From: JAHEJV01 sp964653555
GTDB taxonomy: Bacteria; Myxococcota_A; UBA9160; SMWR01
Direction of reading: 5' to 3'
Assembly (NCBI GenBank): GCA_964653555.1
Contig: CAZZFT010000191.1
Location: 1 to 8,643 of the forward strand
DNA length: 8,643 nucleotides
In this document: one piece after another, positions 1-6,554 of the stretch
How the letters are laid out: the number at the start of each line of letters is the position of its first letter
Position numbering within the stretch: position 1 is the stretch's first letter
Translations under genes and position numbers: made by a program
The notes under the pieces: generated by a model
The model's input: only the letters and a program-made list of their open reading frames with translations
What the model was told of the DNA's origin: nothing
Database searches by the model: none

Positions 1-779
1 CCCAGGAGCTGGGCTACGCCGAGGCCAACCCCAGCTTCGATCTGGACGGGATCGACGCCGCCCACAAGCTGACGCTGCTCGCCGCGATGGCCTTCGGCGC
101 CCAGCTCACCTTCAAGGAGATCCCCACCGAGGGGATCCGCGGGCTGGAGCCCGTCGACTTCGAGGCCGCCGAGGCCTTCGACTATCGGATCAAGCTGCTC
201 GGCATCGCCAAGAGCCACCCGGGCTCCGAGGGCGGCGAGCGGATCGAGGCGCGCGTGCACCCGACGCTGATCCCCCGGTCCAGTCTGCTGGCCAGCGTCG
301 ACGGCGCGATGAACGCAGTGGCCGTGACCGGGGACGCCGTGGGGCCGACGCTGTTCTACGGCGCAGGCGCGGGCGAGCTGCCCACGGCGAGCGCGGTGGT
401 CGCGGACCTGGTGGAGATCGCGCGGGAGATCCGGCGCGGAGGCGGGGGGCGCGTCGCGCCGCTCTCCTACCTTCCCGATGCCCTGCGACCGGTGCCGCTC
501 GTGCCCCTGGGCGAGCTCGAGGGACGGGCCTATCTGCGCTTCACGGCCCGGGATCGCGCCGGGGTGCTGGGACACCTCGCGGGCGCCCTGGGCGAGCACG
601 GGATCGGCATCGAGTCGGTGATCCAGAAGGGCCGCGGAGGCGATACGGCGTCGGTCCCGGTCCTCGTGCTCACGCACCCGACGCGGGAGGCCGACGTGCG
701 CGCCGCCCTCGAACGCATCGACGGCCTGCCCGACGTCACCGCTCCCACCCGCCTGATCCGCATCGAGGAGAGGCTCTGA
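1..779 (+). CDS. hom: Homoserine dehydrogenase, C-terminal part (5' end outside window)
   Basis: Homoserine dehydrogenase reduces aspartate-4-semialdehyde to homoserine with NAD(P)H, the branch-point step to threonine and methionine, in the cytoplasm. The frame is open from base 3, so the gene enters from the left. The visible 258 residues lack the nucleotide-binding domain and begin inside the catalytic domain at QELGYAEANP. DGIDAAHK follows, and its Asp (54-56) and Lys (66-68) sit four residues apart, matching the catalytic Asp/Lys pair known in the family. The last 80 or so residues form an ACT domain (YLRFTARDRAGVLG, then HGIGIESVIQKG), the usual site of feedback control by threonine in monofunctional enzymes. 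The ATG at 87 is internal and not the true start. The stop codon overlaps the thrC start (TGATG), which indicates translational coupling. The ACT domain implies allosteric control, but the effector is inferred. Confidence 0.95.
   Translation, partial: QELGYAEANPSFDLDGIDAAHKLTLLAAMAFGAQLTFKEIPTEGIRGLEPVDFEAAEAFDYRIKLLGIAKSHPGSEGGERIEARVHPTLIPRSSLLASVDGAMNAVAVTGDAVGPTLFYGAGAGELPTASAVVADLVEIAREIRRGGGGRVAPLSYLPDALRPVPLVPLGELEGRAYLRFTARDRAGVLGHLAGALGEHGIGIESVIQKGRGGDTASVPVLVLTHPTREADVRAALERIDGLPDVTAPTRLIRIEERL
766..773 (+). promoter_or_regulatory. Ribosome binding site of thrC inside the hom 3' end
   Basis: AGGAGAGG lies in the last codons of hom, and its AGGAG core ends 8 bases before the thrC ATG at 779. 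The core matches the Shine-Dalgarno consensus and fixes that ATG as the start even though it overlaps the hom stop codon. The arrangement suggests coupled translation of the two threonine enzymes. Confidence 0.7.
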
Positions 780-2131
780 TGTCCGACTCGAAGCCCGCGC
801 ACCGCGCCTGGTTTCGCAGCATCCGCGACCACGACGAGACCTACCCCCTCGACGAGGTCGTCTACACCGCCCGCGACGGATCGCTGCTCGAGGTGGCCCA
901 CGACATGGCGGAGCTGGCGAAGACGCCAGCGGCGGAGTGGAAGCGGTTGTTCCGCGAGCGCTCCCACTCGAGCGCCTGGCCCTACGGGTCGGGTGTCTGG
1001 GGCAAGAAGGAGTGGGTGCTGCCCAACGTCGACAACGAGCACGTGGTCTCGATGTACGAGGGGCAGACCAATCTCTTCTGGGCGGAGCGCTACGGCCGCG
1101 AGCTCGGGATCGCGGATCTGTGGATCAAGCAGTGCGGCAACAGCCACACCGGGTCCTTCAAGGACCTGGGCATGACCGTCCTGGTCTCGATGGTGAACGA
1201 GATGAGGCGGCAGGGGAAGGAGATCCCGGCGGTCGGATGCGCGTCCACCGGCGATACCTCGGCCGCGCTCTCCGCCTACGCTGCGGCGGCGGACATCCCT
1301 GCGATCGTGTTCCTGCCCCGCGGCAAGGTGTCGGTGGCCCAGCTGATCCAGCCGGTGGCGAACGGGGCGATCGTGTTCGCCCTGGACACCGACTTCGATG
1401 GGTGCATGGAGATCGTGAAGGAGATCTCTTCCCGCGACGGAATCTACCTGGCGAACTCGATGAACAGCCTCCGCATCGAGGGCCAGAAGACCGTCGGCAT
1501 CGAGATCATCGAGCAGTTCGACTGGGAGGTTCCCGACTGGATGGTGATACCGGGGGGCAACCTGGGGAACGTGTCGGCGCTGGCGAAGGGGATCGACATG
1601 CTCTTCGAGCTCGGGCTCATCGATCGCCGGCCGCGGATCGTGTGCGCCCAGGCGGAGGCGGCGAACCCGCTCTACCTCTCGTACCAGCGCGGCTTCGAGG
1701 TGTTCGAGCCGATCGCGGCCAGGCCCACTCTGGCGACGGCCATCCAGATCGGGAACCCGGTCTCCGCCGACAAGGCGATCGACGCCCTGAAGCGTTACGA
1801 CGGGATCGTCGAGCAGGCGAGCGAGACGGAGATCGCCGAGGCGTGCGCGCGGGCGGACCGGACGGGTCTGTTCAACTGCCCGCACACGGGTGTCGCGCTC
1901 GCGGCCACCGAGAAGCTGGTCAACCGCGGCGTGATCCGGAAGAGCGATCGCGTCGTCGCGATCTCGACCGCCCACGGTCTCAAGTTCGTGGACTTCAAGG
2001 TCCGGTATCACGAGATGCGGCTCGAGGGGATCGTGTCGGAGCATCCCAATCCGCCGATCGAGCTGCCGGCCTCCTACGACCGGGTGCGCGACGCCATGCA
2101 TCGGGAGATCGAGCGCCGGTTCGGGGGATAG
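779..2131 (+). CDS. thrC: Threonine synthase, plant-like type
   Basis: This PLP enzyme converts O-phospho-L-homoserine to L-threonine and phosphate, the last step of threonine synthesis, in the cytoplasm. The protein has 450 residues. The PLP-binding Lys is residue 128 in HTGSFKDLGM. ASTGDTSAALSAY (155-167) and the phosphate-binding loop PGGNLGN (258-264) follow, then CPHTGVAL (367-374) and STAHGLKF (396-403) near the end. The N-terminal part, with DGSLLEVAHDM (33-43) and WPYGSGVWGKKEWVLP (67-82), matches from memory the N-terminal region of chloroplast threonine synthases, which S-adenosylmethionine activates. Whether this enzyme responds to S-adenosylmethionine cannot be judged by eye. The start overlaps the hom stop by one base and has a good ribosome binding site. 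No homoserine kinase gene, which would supply the substrate, is visible here. Confidence 0.96.
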   Translation: MSDSKPAHRAWFRSIRDHDETYPLDEVVYTARDGSLLEVAHDMAELAKTPAAEWKRLFRERSHSSAWPYGSGVWGKKEWVLPNVDNEHVVSMYEGQTNLFWAERYGRELGIADLWIKQCGNSHTGSFKDLGMTVLVSMVNEMRRQGKEIPAVGCASTGDTSAALSAYAAAADIPAIVFLPRGKVSVAQLIQPVANGAIVFALDTDFDGCMEIVKEISSRDGIYLANSMNSLRIEGQKTVGIEIIEQFDWEVPDWMVIPGGNLGNVSALAKGIDMLFELGLIDRRPRIVCAQAEAANPLYLSYQRGFEVFEPIAARPTLATAIQIGNPVSADKAIDALKRYDGIVEQASETEIAEACARADRTGLFNCPHTGVALAATEKLVNRGVIRKSDRVVAISTAHGLKFVDFKVRYHEMRLEGIVSEHPNPPIELPASYDRVRDAMHREIERRFGG

Positions 2132-2134
2132 CGG

Positions 2135-2746
2135 GTGTTCACCGGCATCATCGAAGCCGTGGGGCGCGTGTCGGCCCTGGAGCACCGGGGTGATCTCGTG
2201 GGCGTCGAGGTGGAGGCCCCCTCCCTGACCGACGGCGCGAAGATCGGCGACAGCATCGCCGTGAACGGCTGCTGCCTCACGATCACTGGCATCGGGGGAG
2301 GGCGGATCAGCTTCGACGCCGTGCAGGAGACCCTGCGCCGGACCTCCCTGGGCGACCAGGGCCTGGGCGCGCGGGTGAACCTCGAACGCGCGATGCGGGC
2401 CGACGGGCGGCTCGACGGCCACATCGTCCAGGGGCACGTCGACGGAACCGGCCGGGTGCGTGCCGTCGAGCGCCGCGGCGACGACGTCCGCTTCGCCGTC
2501 GACTGCGGGTCGCAGATCACGCGCTACCTCGTCGAGAAAGGGTCGGTGGCGATCGACGGCGTCTCCCTGACGGTGGTAGACGTGGACGAGCGCGGCTTCG
2601 ACGTCGCGCTGATTCCCCACACCCTCGCCGAGACCAACCTCGGCGATCGCGTGCCGGGCGACCGCGTGAACCTGGAGGCCGACGTGCTCGGGAAGTACGT
2701 CGTCCGCTACCTGGAGCGCGTCCGTCCCCCGGCTCCGCGACCGTGA
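2135..2746 (+). CDS. ribE: Riboflavin synthase, alpha chain
   Basis: Riboflavin synthase joins two molecules of 6,7-dimethyl-8-ribityllumazine to give riboflavin and a pyrimidine that is recycled. The 203 residues are slightly under the roughly 210 usual for the family. The start is GTG, fixed by the invariant N-terminus MFTGIIE, with GGGGGA (2123-2128) as a weak ribosome binding site. Two lumazine-binding repeats are clear. Repeat 1 has VNGCCLTI (43-50) and FDAVQETLRRTSLG (60-73). Repeat 2 has IDGVSLTV (140-147), LIPHTLAETNLG (159-170) and VNLEADVLGKYV (178-189). GHIVQGHVDG (95-104) joins them and carries the conserved His101. The gene follows thrC by 3 bp, so it is very probably cotranscribed with hom-thrC rather than with ribD, ribBA and ribH, the usual partners. 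The gene is also called ribC in E. coli. Confidence 0.95.
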   Translation: MFTGIIEAVGRVSALEHRGDLVGVEVEAPSLTDGAKIGDSIAVNGCCLTITGIGGGRISFDAVQETLRRTSLGDQGLGARVNLERAMRADGRLDGHIVQGHVDGTGRVRAVERRGDDVRFAVDCGSQITRYLVEKGSVAIDGVSLTVVDVDERGFDVALIPHTLAETNLGDRVPGDRVNLEADVLGKYVVRYLERVRPPAPRP

Positions 2747-2773
2747 GCTCGGGGCCGCCCGCGTCGGCGCAGG

Positions 2774-3559
2774 TCAGAGCTCCGCGCAGACGTGCCCGCC
2801 GTCGACCACGATGGTCGAGCCGGTCATGTAGGCGGAGGCATCCGAGGCGAGCAGCAGGAGCGGCCCGTCGAGATCCTCGAAGCGGCCGAAGCGGCGCTGG
2901 GGAATGCGCCTCTCGAAGGCTTCGGCTCGAGGGCTTTCGAGCAGCACGCGGCTGACGTCGGTGAGGATGTAGCCGGGGGCCAGGGCGTTCACACGGATCC
3001 CGTACTTCGCGCCCTCGAGCGCCATCACCTCGGTGGCCTTGACCAGGCCCGCCTTCGAAACGGCGTAGGGGAACTGGCCCTTGATCGTGCGGTAGGCGGT
3101 GATCGAGGAGACGTTGACGATGTTGCCGCCGGCCTGCCCGCGGGCGATCACGCGCTCGGTGTAGAGCTTCGAGCCCAGCCAGACGCTCTTGAGGTTGGTG
3201 TCGAGGACCGAGTCCCAGTCCTCTTCCTCGATCATGGTGTACGTCTTCGGGCCGGGCTCGACGCCCGCGTTGTTCACCAGGACGTCGAGGGAGCCGAACT
3301 CGCCCCAGGCCGCGTCGAGGAAGCCGGCGAGGCTCTCCGCGTCGCGCACGTCGAGGGCGACGCCGAGGGCTCGGGCGCCGCCGGCCCGGAGCTCTTCGAC
3401 GCGCCTCTGGATCCGATCGACGCGGCGCGCGCCCACCACGACCGCGGCGCCCACCGACGCGAGGACGCCGGCGAAGTGGTGTCCGAAGCCCGAGGAGGCG
3501 CCGGTGATCGCGACGGTCCTGCCGTCGAGGCGAAAGCGCTCCAGGGCATCGCTCGACAT
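2774..3559 (-). CDS. Short-chain dehydrogenase/reductase (SDR), classical type
   Basis: This is a classical SDR, an NAD(P)-dependent oxidoreductase with a Rossmann fold, 261 residues from the chosen start. The cofactor loop is TGASSGFG (19-26). Arg45 and Arg46 after the second beta strand suggest preference for NADP(H). NNAG is at 96-99. The catalytic set is Asn122 (DTNLKS), Ser152 (NVSS), Tyr165 and Lys169 (YAVSK). APGYILTD (194-201) and VVDGGHV (251-257) complete the pattern. The substrate cannot be read from sequence. Classical SDRs of this shape act on 3-oxoacyl thioesters, sugars, steroids or alcohols. The frame stays open to an ATG at 3667, but the extra 36 residues are Pro/Ser/Ala/Gly-rich and run into the divergent gene. 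I therefore place the start at the ATG ending at 3559, just before LDGRTVAITGAS. No strong ribosome binding site precedes it. It converges on ribE with a 27 bp gap. Confidence 0.92.
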   Translation of the reverse strand: MSSDALERFRLDGRTVAITGASSGFGHHFAGVLASVGAAVVVGARRVDRIQRRVEELRAGGARALGVALDVRDAESLAGFLDAAWGEFGSLDVLVNNAGVEPGPKTYTMIEEEDWDSVLDTNLKSVWLGSKLYTERVIARGQAGGNIVNVSSITAYRTIKGQFPYAVSKAGLVKATEVMALEGAKYGIRVNALAPGYILTDVSRVLLESPRAEAFERRIPQRRFGRFEDLDGPLLLLASDASAYMTGSTIVVDGGHVCAEL

Positions 3560-3636
3560 GGCCCAGAGGATGACAGCCTCGGGCGGGGCCGGCGAGGGAT
3601 CCACCGCGTCTGCGCTACCGTCGCGGCCTGGCGTCG

Positions 3637-3645
3637 AAGGAGAGG
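3637..3645 (+). promoter_or_regulatory. Ribosome binding site that selects a TTG start at 3648
   Basis: AAGGAGAGG is an almost ideal Shine-Dalgarno sequence. Its AAGGAG core ends five bases before an in-frame TTG at 3648. The in-frame ATGs upstream (3558 and 3570) would add residues rich in Ser, Gly and Pro. The site therefore supports TTG as the real start of the tandem thioredoxin-fold gene. Confidence 0.6.
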
Positions 3646-3647
3646 GC

Positions 3648-4343
3648 TTGTTCCGGCCGCTCGACATCGCGACCTCGCTGGCAGTCAGCGCCGTGCGTCT
3701 GGGGAGCGGCGCTCGCGTCGGCGGGCTCGGTGCGCGGCCCGCTCAGCCGCTCGACCTGTTCGAGTTCGAGGCCTGCCCGTTCTGCCGCAAGGTGCGCGAA
3801 GCGCTCTCGATCCTGGATCTCGACGCGCGGGTGTATCCCTGCCCGAAGGGCGGTCCGACCTTCCGGCCGCGCGTCCGGGAACAGGGCGGACGCGAGATGT
3901 TCCCCTATCTGCGGGACCCGAACACCGGCGAGGCGATGTACGAGTCCGACGACATCGTCTCCTATCTCTTTGGACGCTACGGAACCGGATCCGTCCCGTT
4001 CGTCCTCGGCGCGGGCGGGCTCACCGACATCGTCTCGATCCTGGCGGGTCTGCCCCGGCTCGGCGGCGGAAGCCGCTACCGGCGCGCTCGCTCGCCCGAG
4101 CAGCCCCTCGAGCTGTACTCCTTCGAAGCATCTCCCTTCTGCCGGATCGTGCGCGAGACGCTCTGCACCCTGGAGCTTCCCTACCTCCTCCACAACGTGG
4201 CCGCGGGCAGCCCCCGGCGCGACGCCTTCGTGGAGCGATCGGGCCGGATGATGGTGCCCTGGCTCTCGGATCCGAACACCGGCGAAGCGCTCTTCGAGTC
4301 GGCGGACATCGTCGCCTATCTCGAAGCGACCTACGCTCTCTGA
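3648..4343 (+). CDS. Tandem thioredoxin-fold (GST N-terminal-like) domain protein
   Basis: The protein has 231 residues if it starts at TTG 3648, a start chosen for the strong ribosome binding site. It holds two copies of a glutaredoxin or GST N-terminal-like thioredoxin-fold domain, at about 34-110 and 153-229, with no helical GST C-terminal domain. Domain 1 has FEACPFCRKVREAL (40-53) with a CPFC dithiol motif at Cys43 and Cys46, then the cis-Pro segment MFPYL (84-88) and ESDDIVSYL. Domain 2 has FEASPFCRIVRETL, in which Ser162 replaces the first Cys and only Cys165 remains, then VPWL (203-206) and ESADIVAYL. From memory, two-domain proteins of this kind occur in cyanobacteria and plant chloroplasts. 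A thiol-disulfide or glutathione-linked role is inferred and the substrate is unknown. It is divergent from the SDR (88 bp) and convergent with the patatin gene (13 bp). An ATG at 3558 is the alternative start. Confidence 0.85.
   Translation: MFRPLDIATSLAVSAVRLGSGARVGGLGARPAQPLDLFEFEACPFCRKVREALSILDLDARVYPCPKGGPTFRPRVREQGGREMFPYLRDPNTGEAMYESDDIVSYLFGRYGTGSVPFVLGAGGLTDIVSILAGLPRLGGGSRYRRARSPEQPLELYSFEASPFCRIVRETLCTLELPYLLHNVAAGSPRRDAFVERSGRMMVPWLSDPNTGEALFESADIVAYLEATYAL
3915..3968 (+). repeat. Internal repeat copy 1 in the tandem thioredoxin-fold gene
   Basis: These 54 bases encode DPNTGEAMYESDDIVSYL. Copy 2 at 4269-4322 matches at 45 of 54 bases and 14 of 18 residues by hand count. It is the best conserved part of the domain duplication. 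Confidence 0.85.
4269..4322 (+). repeat. Internal repeat copy 2 in the tandem thioredoxin-fold gene
   Basis: These bases encode DPNTGEALFESADIVAYL, the counterpart of the segment at 3915-3968. In the domain the segment lies just after the cis-Pro strand, where glutathione S-transferases bind the gamma-glutamyl part of glutathione. Confidence 0.85.
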
Positions 4344-4356
4344 CGGCTTGGTCCGC

Positions 4357-5583
4357 TCAGTCTGCCAGCAGCTCGGCGATCTCGTCTTCGCGCGCGCGGG
4401 CGTCCGCTCGGCCCATCTCGACGAGCTCCCGGGTGAAGCGGGCGTCGAAGTAGACGTAGGAGAGGAGATCCGCCTCGTCCTCGGGAACGCCGCTCGAGGC
4501 GGCGCGAGCGACCAGCTCGCCCAGGACGCCCAGGGCCCGGGGCCCGCCGCCCTGGCGGTGGCAGCGCGCTGCGACGCGGCCGATATCCTCGCTGGGTCGG
4601 ATCGTCACGGTGTGGACGGGCCGGAAGCCGACACCCCGCTGCTCCCGGACCGCGACGTTGATGCGATCGCTGAAGTCGTCACCGTATACGCGCCGTCCCT
4701 GCTCGAGCAGGGCGTTGATCAGCTCGATCCGGTGCAGCTCGTACTCGATCTGGTCGAGCGTGAGGGCGTCGAGCACCTTGCCGATCAGGAACGCCGGCTG
4801 GGTGATCACGCTCTCGGGGTAGGCGGCCTCCTCGGGCTCGCCCGAGACGTCGTGCTTGAGCGCCACCACGAGGATGCGGTCGGCGCGCAGGCGGAGGGCC
4901 GGGGAGAGCGGCGTGTTCATGCGCAGGCCGCCGTCCACGTAGTAGCGCTCGCCGATGCGCACCGCCGGAAACAGGAAAGGGATCGCCGCCGACGCCCGCA
5001 CGTGTCGCGCCGAGATCTCGACCCGAATCGCCTGGGAGGTGGGGTCGTGGAGCCACGGGTCCGGGTCGGCCAGCGGACCGTCCATGAAGACCGTCACGCG
5101 GCCGCTGCGGACCTCGGTGCACGACACGCACAGGACGCGCGGCGTCGGTCCGCTGAGGTTCTCGCGCAGCGCGTGCCAGGGTACGGCCTGCTCGACCAGC
5201 TTCTCGAGCGGGGCGACGTCCACCAGGCCTCCCACCACTTCGCCGCGGCGCTGGGTCCGCAGTCCGAGCGCACGCAGGGGAATGCCGATCAGATCGCGGG
5301 CGTCGAGACGGAACACGCGGCCGAGCTCCATCGCGAGCCAGGTGTCCAGCAGCAGTCGCGCACGTTCGCGTGGCTCGTGTCGAGCCGTGGCGGCGGTGAA
5401 GGCGGCGTGGATCGCCCCGACCGAGGTTCCCGACGCGATGTCGAAGCCGACCGCCGGATCCAGGCGCGGCAGCACGTGTTCGAACACGTGGGCGAGGACT
5501 CCGGCCTCGTAGGCGCCGCGCGCCCCGCCTCCGGCGAGGACGAGAGCGCGTCGCGCGAGCGTCGTGGCTTGGGGCGGATTCAT
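4357..5583 (-). CDS. Patatin-like phospholipase family protein
   Basis: Patatin-like proteins are serine hydrolases that release fatty acids from phospholipids or other acyl lipids using a Ser-Asp dyad. The 408 residues begin at the ATG ending at 5583. The oxyanion loop is GGGARG (18-23). The nucleophile elbow is SGTSVGA (51-57) with Ser54, and the partner Asp217 lies in YVDGGLRMNTPLSP (215-228). ASAAIPFLFPAV (197-208) matches the conserved segment before the dyad Asp, so the catalytic core looks intact. I see no signal peptide or clear membrane helix, so the protein is probably cytoplasmic or peripherally membrane-bound. About 170 residues follow the core, ending in an acidic, helical stretch after LLSYVYFDARFTRELVEMG. 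Longer bacterial patatins often have such a tail. No ribosome binding site is evident before the ATG. It is divergent from the PP2C gene. The substrate is not predictable. Confidence 0.93.
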   Translation of the reverse strand: MNPPQATTLARRALVLAGGGARGAYEAGVLAHVFEHVLPRLDPAVGFDIASGTSVGAIHAAFTAATARHEPRERARLLLDTWLAMELGRVFRLDARDLIGIPLRALGLRTQRRGEVVGGLVDVAPLEKLVEQAVPWHALRENLSGPTPRVLCVSCTEVRSGRVTVFMDGPLADPDPWLHDPTSQAIRVEISARHVRASAAIPFLFPAVRIGERYYVDGGLRMNTPLSPALRLRADRILVVALKHDVSGEPEEAAYPESVITQPAFLIGKVLDALTLDQIEYELHRIELINALLEQGRRVYGDDFSDRINVAVREQRGVGFRPVHTVTIRPSEDIGRVAARCHRQGGGPRALGVLGELVARAASSGVPEDEADLLSYVYFDARFTRELVEMGRADARAREDEIAELLAD

Positions 5584-5607
5584 CGTGGCTCGGTACGCAA
5601 GCCCGCG

Positions 5608-5613
5608 ATCATA
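5608..5613 (-). promoter_or_regulatory. Possible -10 element for the patatin gene
   Basis: On the minus strand this reads TATGAT, five of six matches to the sigma-70 -10 consensus. Such an AT-rich hexamer is rare in this GC-rich sequence. It lies 24 bases before the patatin ATG, which would leave a short leader of about 17 bases. No convincing -35 hexamer is present at the right spacing, so this is a candidate only. Confidence 0.35.
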
Positions 5614-5665
5614 GCGACGGCGGCAACCCGGAGGCGAGCGAAGGCGGGCCCCGGTGCGATCCGGC

Positions 5666-5671
5666 TACTCT
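5666..5671 (+). promoter_or_regulatory. Possible -10 element for a leaderless PP2C transcript
   Basis: TACTCT fits the TANNNT pattern and ends seven bases before the PP2C ATG at 5679. No ribosome binding site lies in that gap. Together these suggest transcription starting at or next to the ATG, but no -35 element is visible and the motif is short. Confidence 0.25.
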
Positions 5672-5678
5672 TCGCGCG

Positions 5679-6554
5679 ATGGCATCGCTTCCCATTCTGC
5701 GCGTTCGCGACGGCGACATGGAGGAGGTGCGCGTGCACTCGGTCGGCCGCGGCGAGGTCGCCCTGTTCAGCTGTCGCTCGCCGGAACGGCCGGGCCCGAA
5801 CGAGGACGCGGCGGCGCTGCTGCCCTTCGGCGACGAGGCGTTCGTGCTGGCGGTGGCGGACGGCCTGGGAGGCGAGCGGGCCGGAGCCCGGGCCTCGTCC
5901 CTGGCGATCGACACGCTCGAGGCGGCGCTGAAGGAGGCGCGCAGCGAGGGCTGGATGCTGCGCGACGCCGTGCTCAACGGCATCGAGCGCGCGAACCAGG
6001 CGATCTGCGCCCTGGGCGTGGGAGCCGGCACCACGCTCGCCGTCGTGGAGTTCAGCGACGGCGCGATCCGTCCCTATCACGCGGGCGACTCGACGATCCT
6101 CCTGGTCGGGCAGCGCGGCCGGATCAAGCTGCAGACCGTCGCCCATTCGCCGGTCGGATTCGCGGTGGAGTCGGGGCTGCTGGACGAGGGCGAGGCCATG
6201 CACCACGAGGAGCGCCACATCGTCTCGAACCTGCTAGGTGCCGCCGACATGCGGATCGAGATCGGATCGCAGTACCGGATGGCGGCGCGGGATACGCTCC
6301 TGCTCGCCAGCGACGGCCTGTCGGACAACCTGCATACGGACGAGATCGTCGCGCTGCTGCGCAGCGGGCCCCTCGACGCGGCGAGTGCGCGGCTGGCCGA
6401 GCTGGCCCGGGCGCGCATGCACGCACCGGACGGCAAGGACCCCTCGAAGCCCGACGATCTGACGTTCGTCGCCTTTCGCCCGACGGCGCGCGTCAGACGA
6501 GGCCGTGCAGCCGCTCGATCGTCTCGCGAGCGTCGCGCATCACCCGCTCGATGA
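5679..6554 (+). CDS. PP2C-family serine/threonine protein phosphatase
   Basis: This is a soluble 291-residue PP2C (PPM) phosphatase, which removes phosphate from Ser or Thr using two bound Mn or Mg ions. The family motifs occur in order: RPGPNEDAA (37-45), VADGLGGERAG (59-69) with metal ligand Asp61, AGTTLAVVEF (116-125), YHAGDSTILL (133-142) with Asp137, LLASDGLSDNL (208-218) with Asp212, and KPDDLTFVAF (257-266) with Asp260. All expected metal-site acids are present, so it should be active. There is no membrane segment and no fused kinase, FHA or receptor domain. A segment around HHEERHIVSNLLG (175-187) lies between the core motifs. The last 25 residues form an Arg-rich tail (eight Arg) beyond the usual end of the domain. 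This tail is encoded where the gene overlaps the convergent nitronate monooxygenase gene by 62 bp. No partner kinase is visible, so the target is unknown. Confidence 0.92.
   Translation: MASLPILRVRDGDMEEVRVHSVGRGEVALFSCRSPERPGPNEDAAALLPFGDEAFVLAVADGLGGERAGARASSLAIDTLEAALKEARSEGWMLRDAVLNGIERANQAICALGVGAGTTLAVVEFSDGAIRPYHAGDSTILLVGQRGRIKLQTVAHSPVGFAVESGLLDEGEAMHHEERHIVSNLLGAADMRIEIGSQYRMAARDTLLLASDGLSDNLHTDEIVALLRSGPLDAASARLAELARARMHAPDGKDPSKPDDLTFVAFRPTARVRRGRAAARSSRERRASPAR

Noticed and set aside
937..2193. Open frame of 418 codons on the plus strand in another frame over thrC
   Set aside because: Arg/Gly/Asp-rich translation with no motif, fully covered by the clear threonine synthase frame.
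530..2620. Long open frame of 696 codons on the minus strand opposite hom, thrC and ribE
   Set aside because: GC-rich codons on the plus strand suppress stops in the antisense frame. The translation is rich in Arg, Asp, His and Val with no domain, and three well-recognised genes lie opposite.
2747..2773. Possible terminator between the convergent ribE and SDR genes
   Set aside because: Only short GC-rich complementarity and no T tract on either strand, so no intrinsic terminator can be supported.
3560..3667. N-terminal extension of the SDR from the ATG at 3667
   Set aside because: The extra 36 residues are Pro/Ser/Gly/Ala-rich, lie before the normal SDR start, and overlap the ribosome binding site and start of the divergent gene.
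2792..4453. Open frame of 553 codons on the plus strand opposite the SDR gene and through the thioredoxin-fold gene in another frame
   Set aside because: Low-complexity translation without motifs. It is a shadow of the real SDR and tandem thioredoxin-fold genes.
4348..5931. Open frame of 527 codons on the plus strand opposite the patatin gene
   Set aside because: No recognisable motif. The minus strand has the full patatin catalytic motifs, and the frame runs on into the PP2C gene in the wrong frame.
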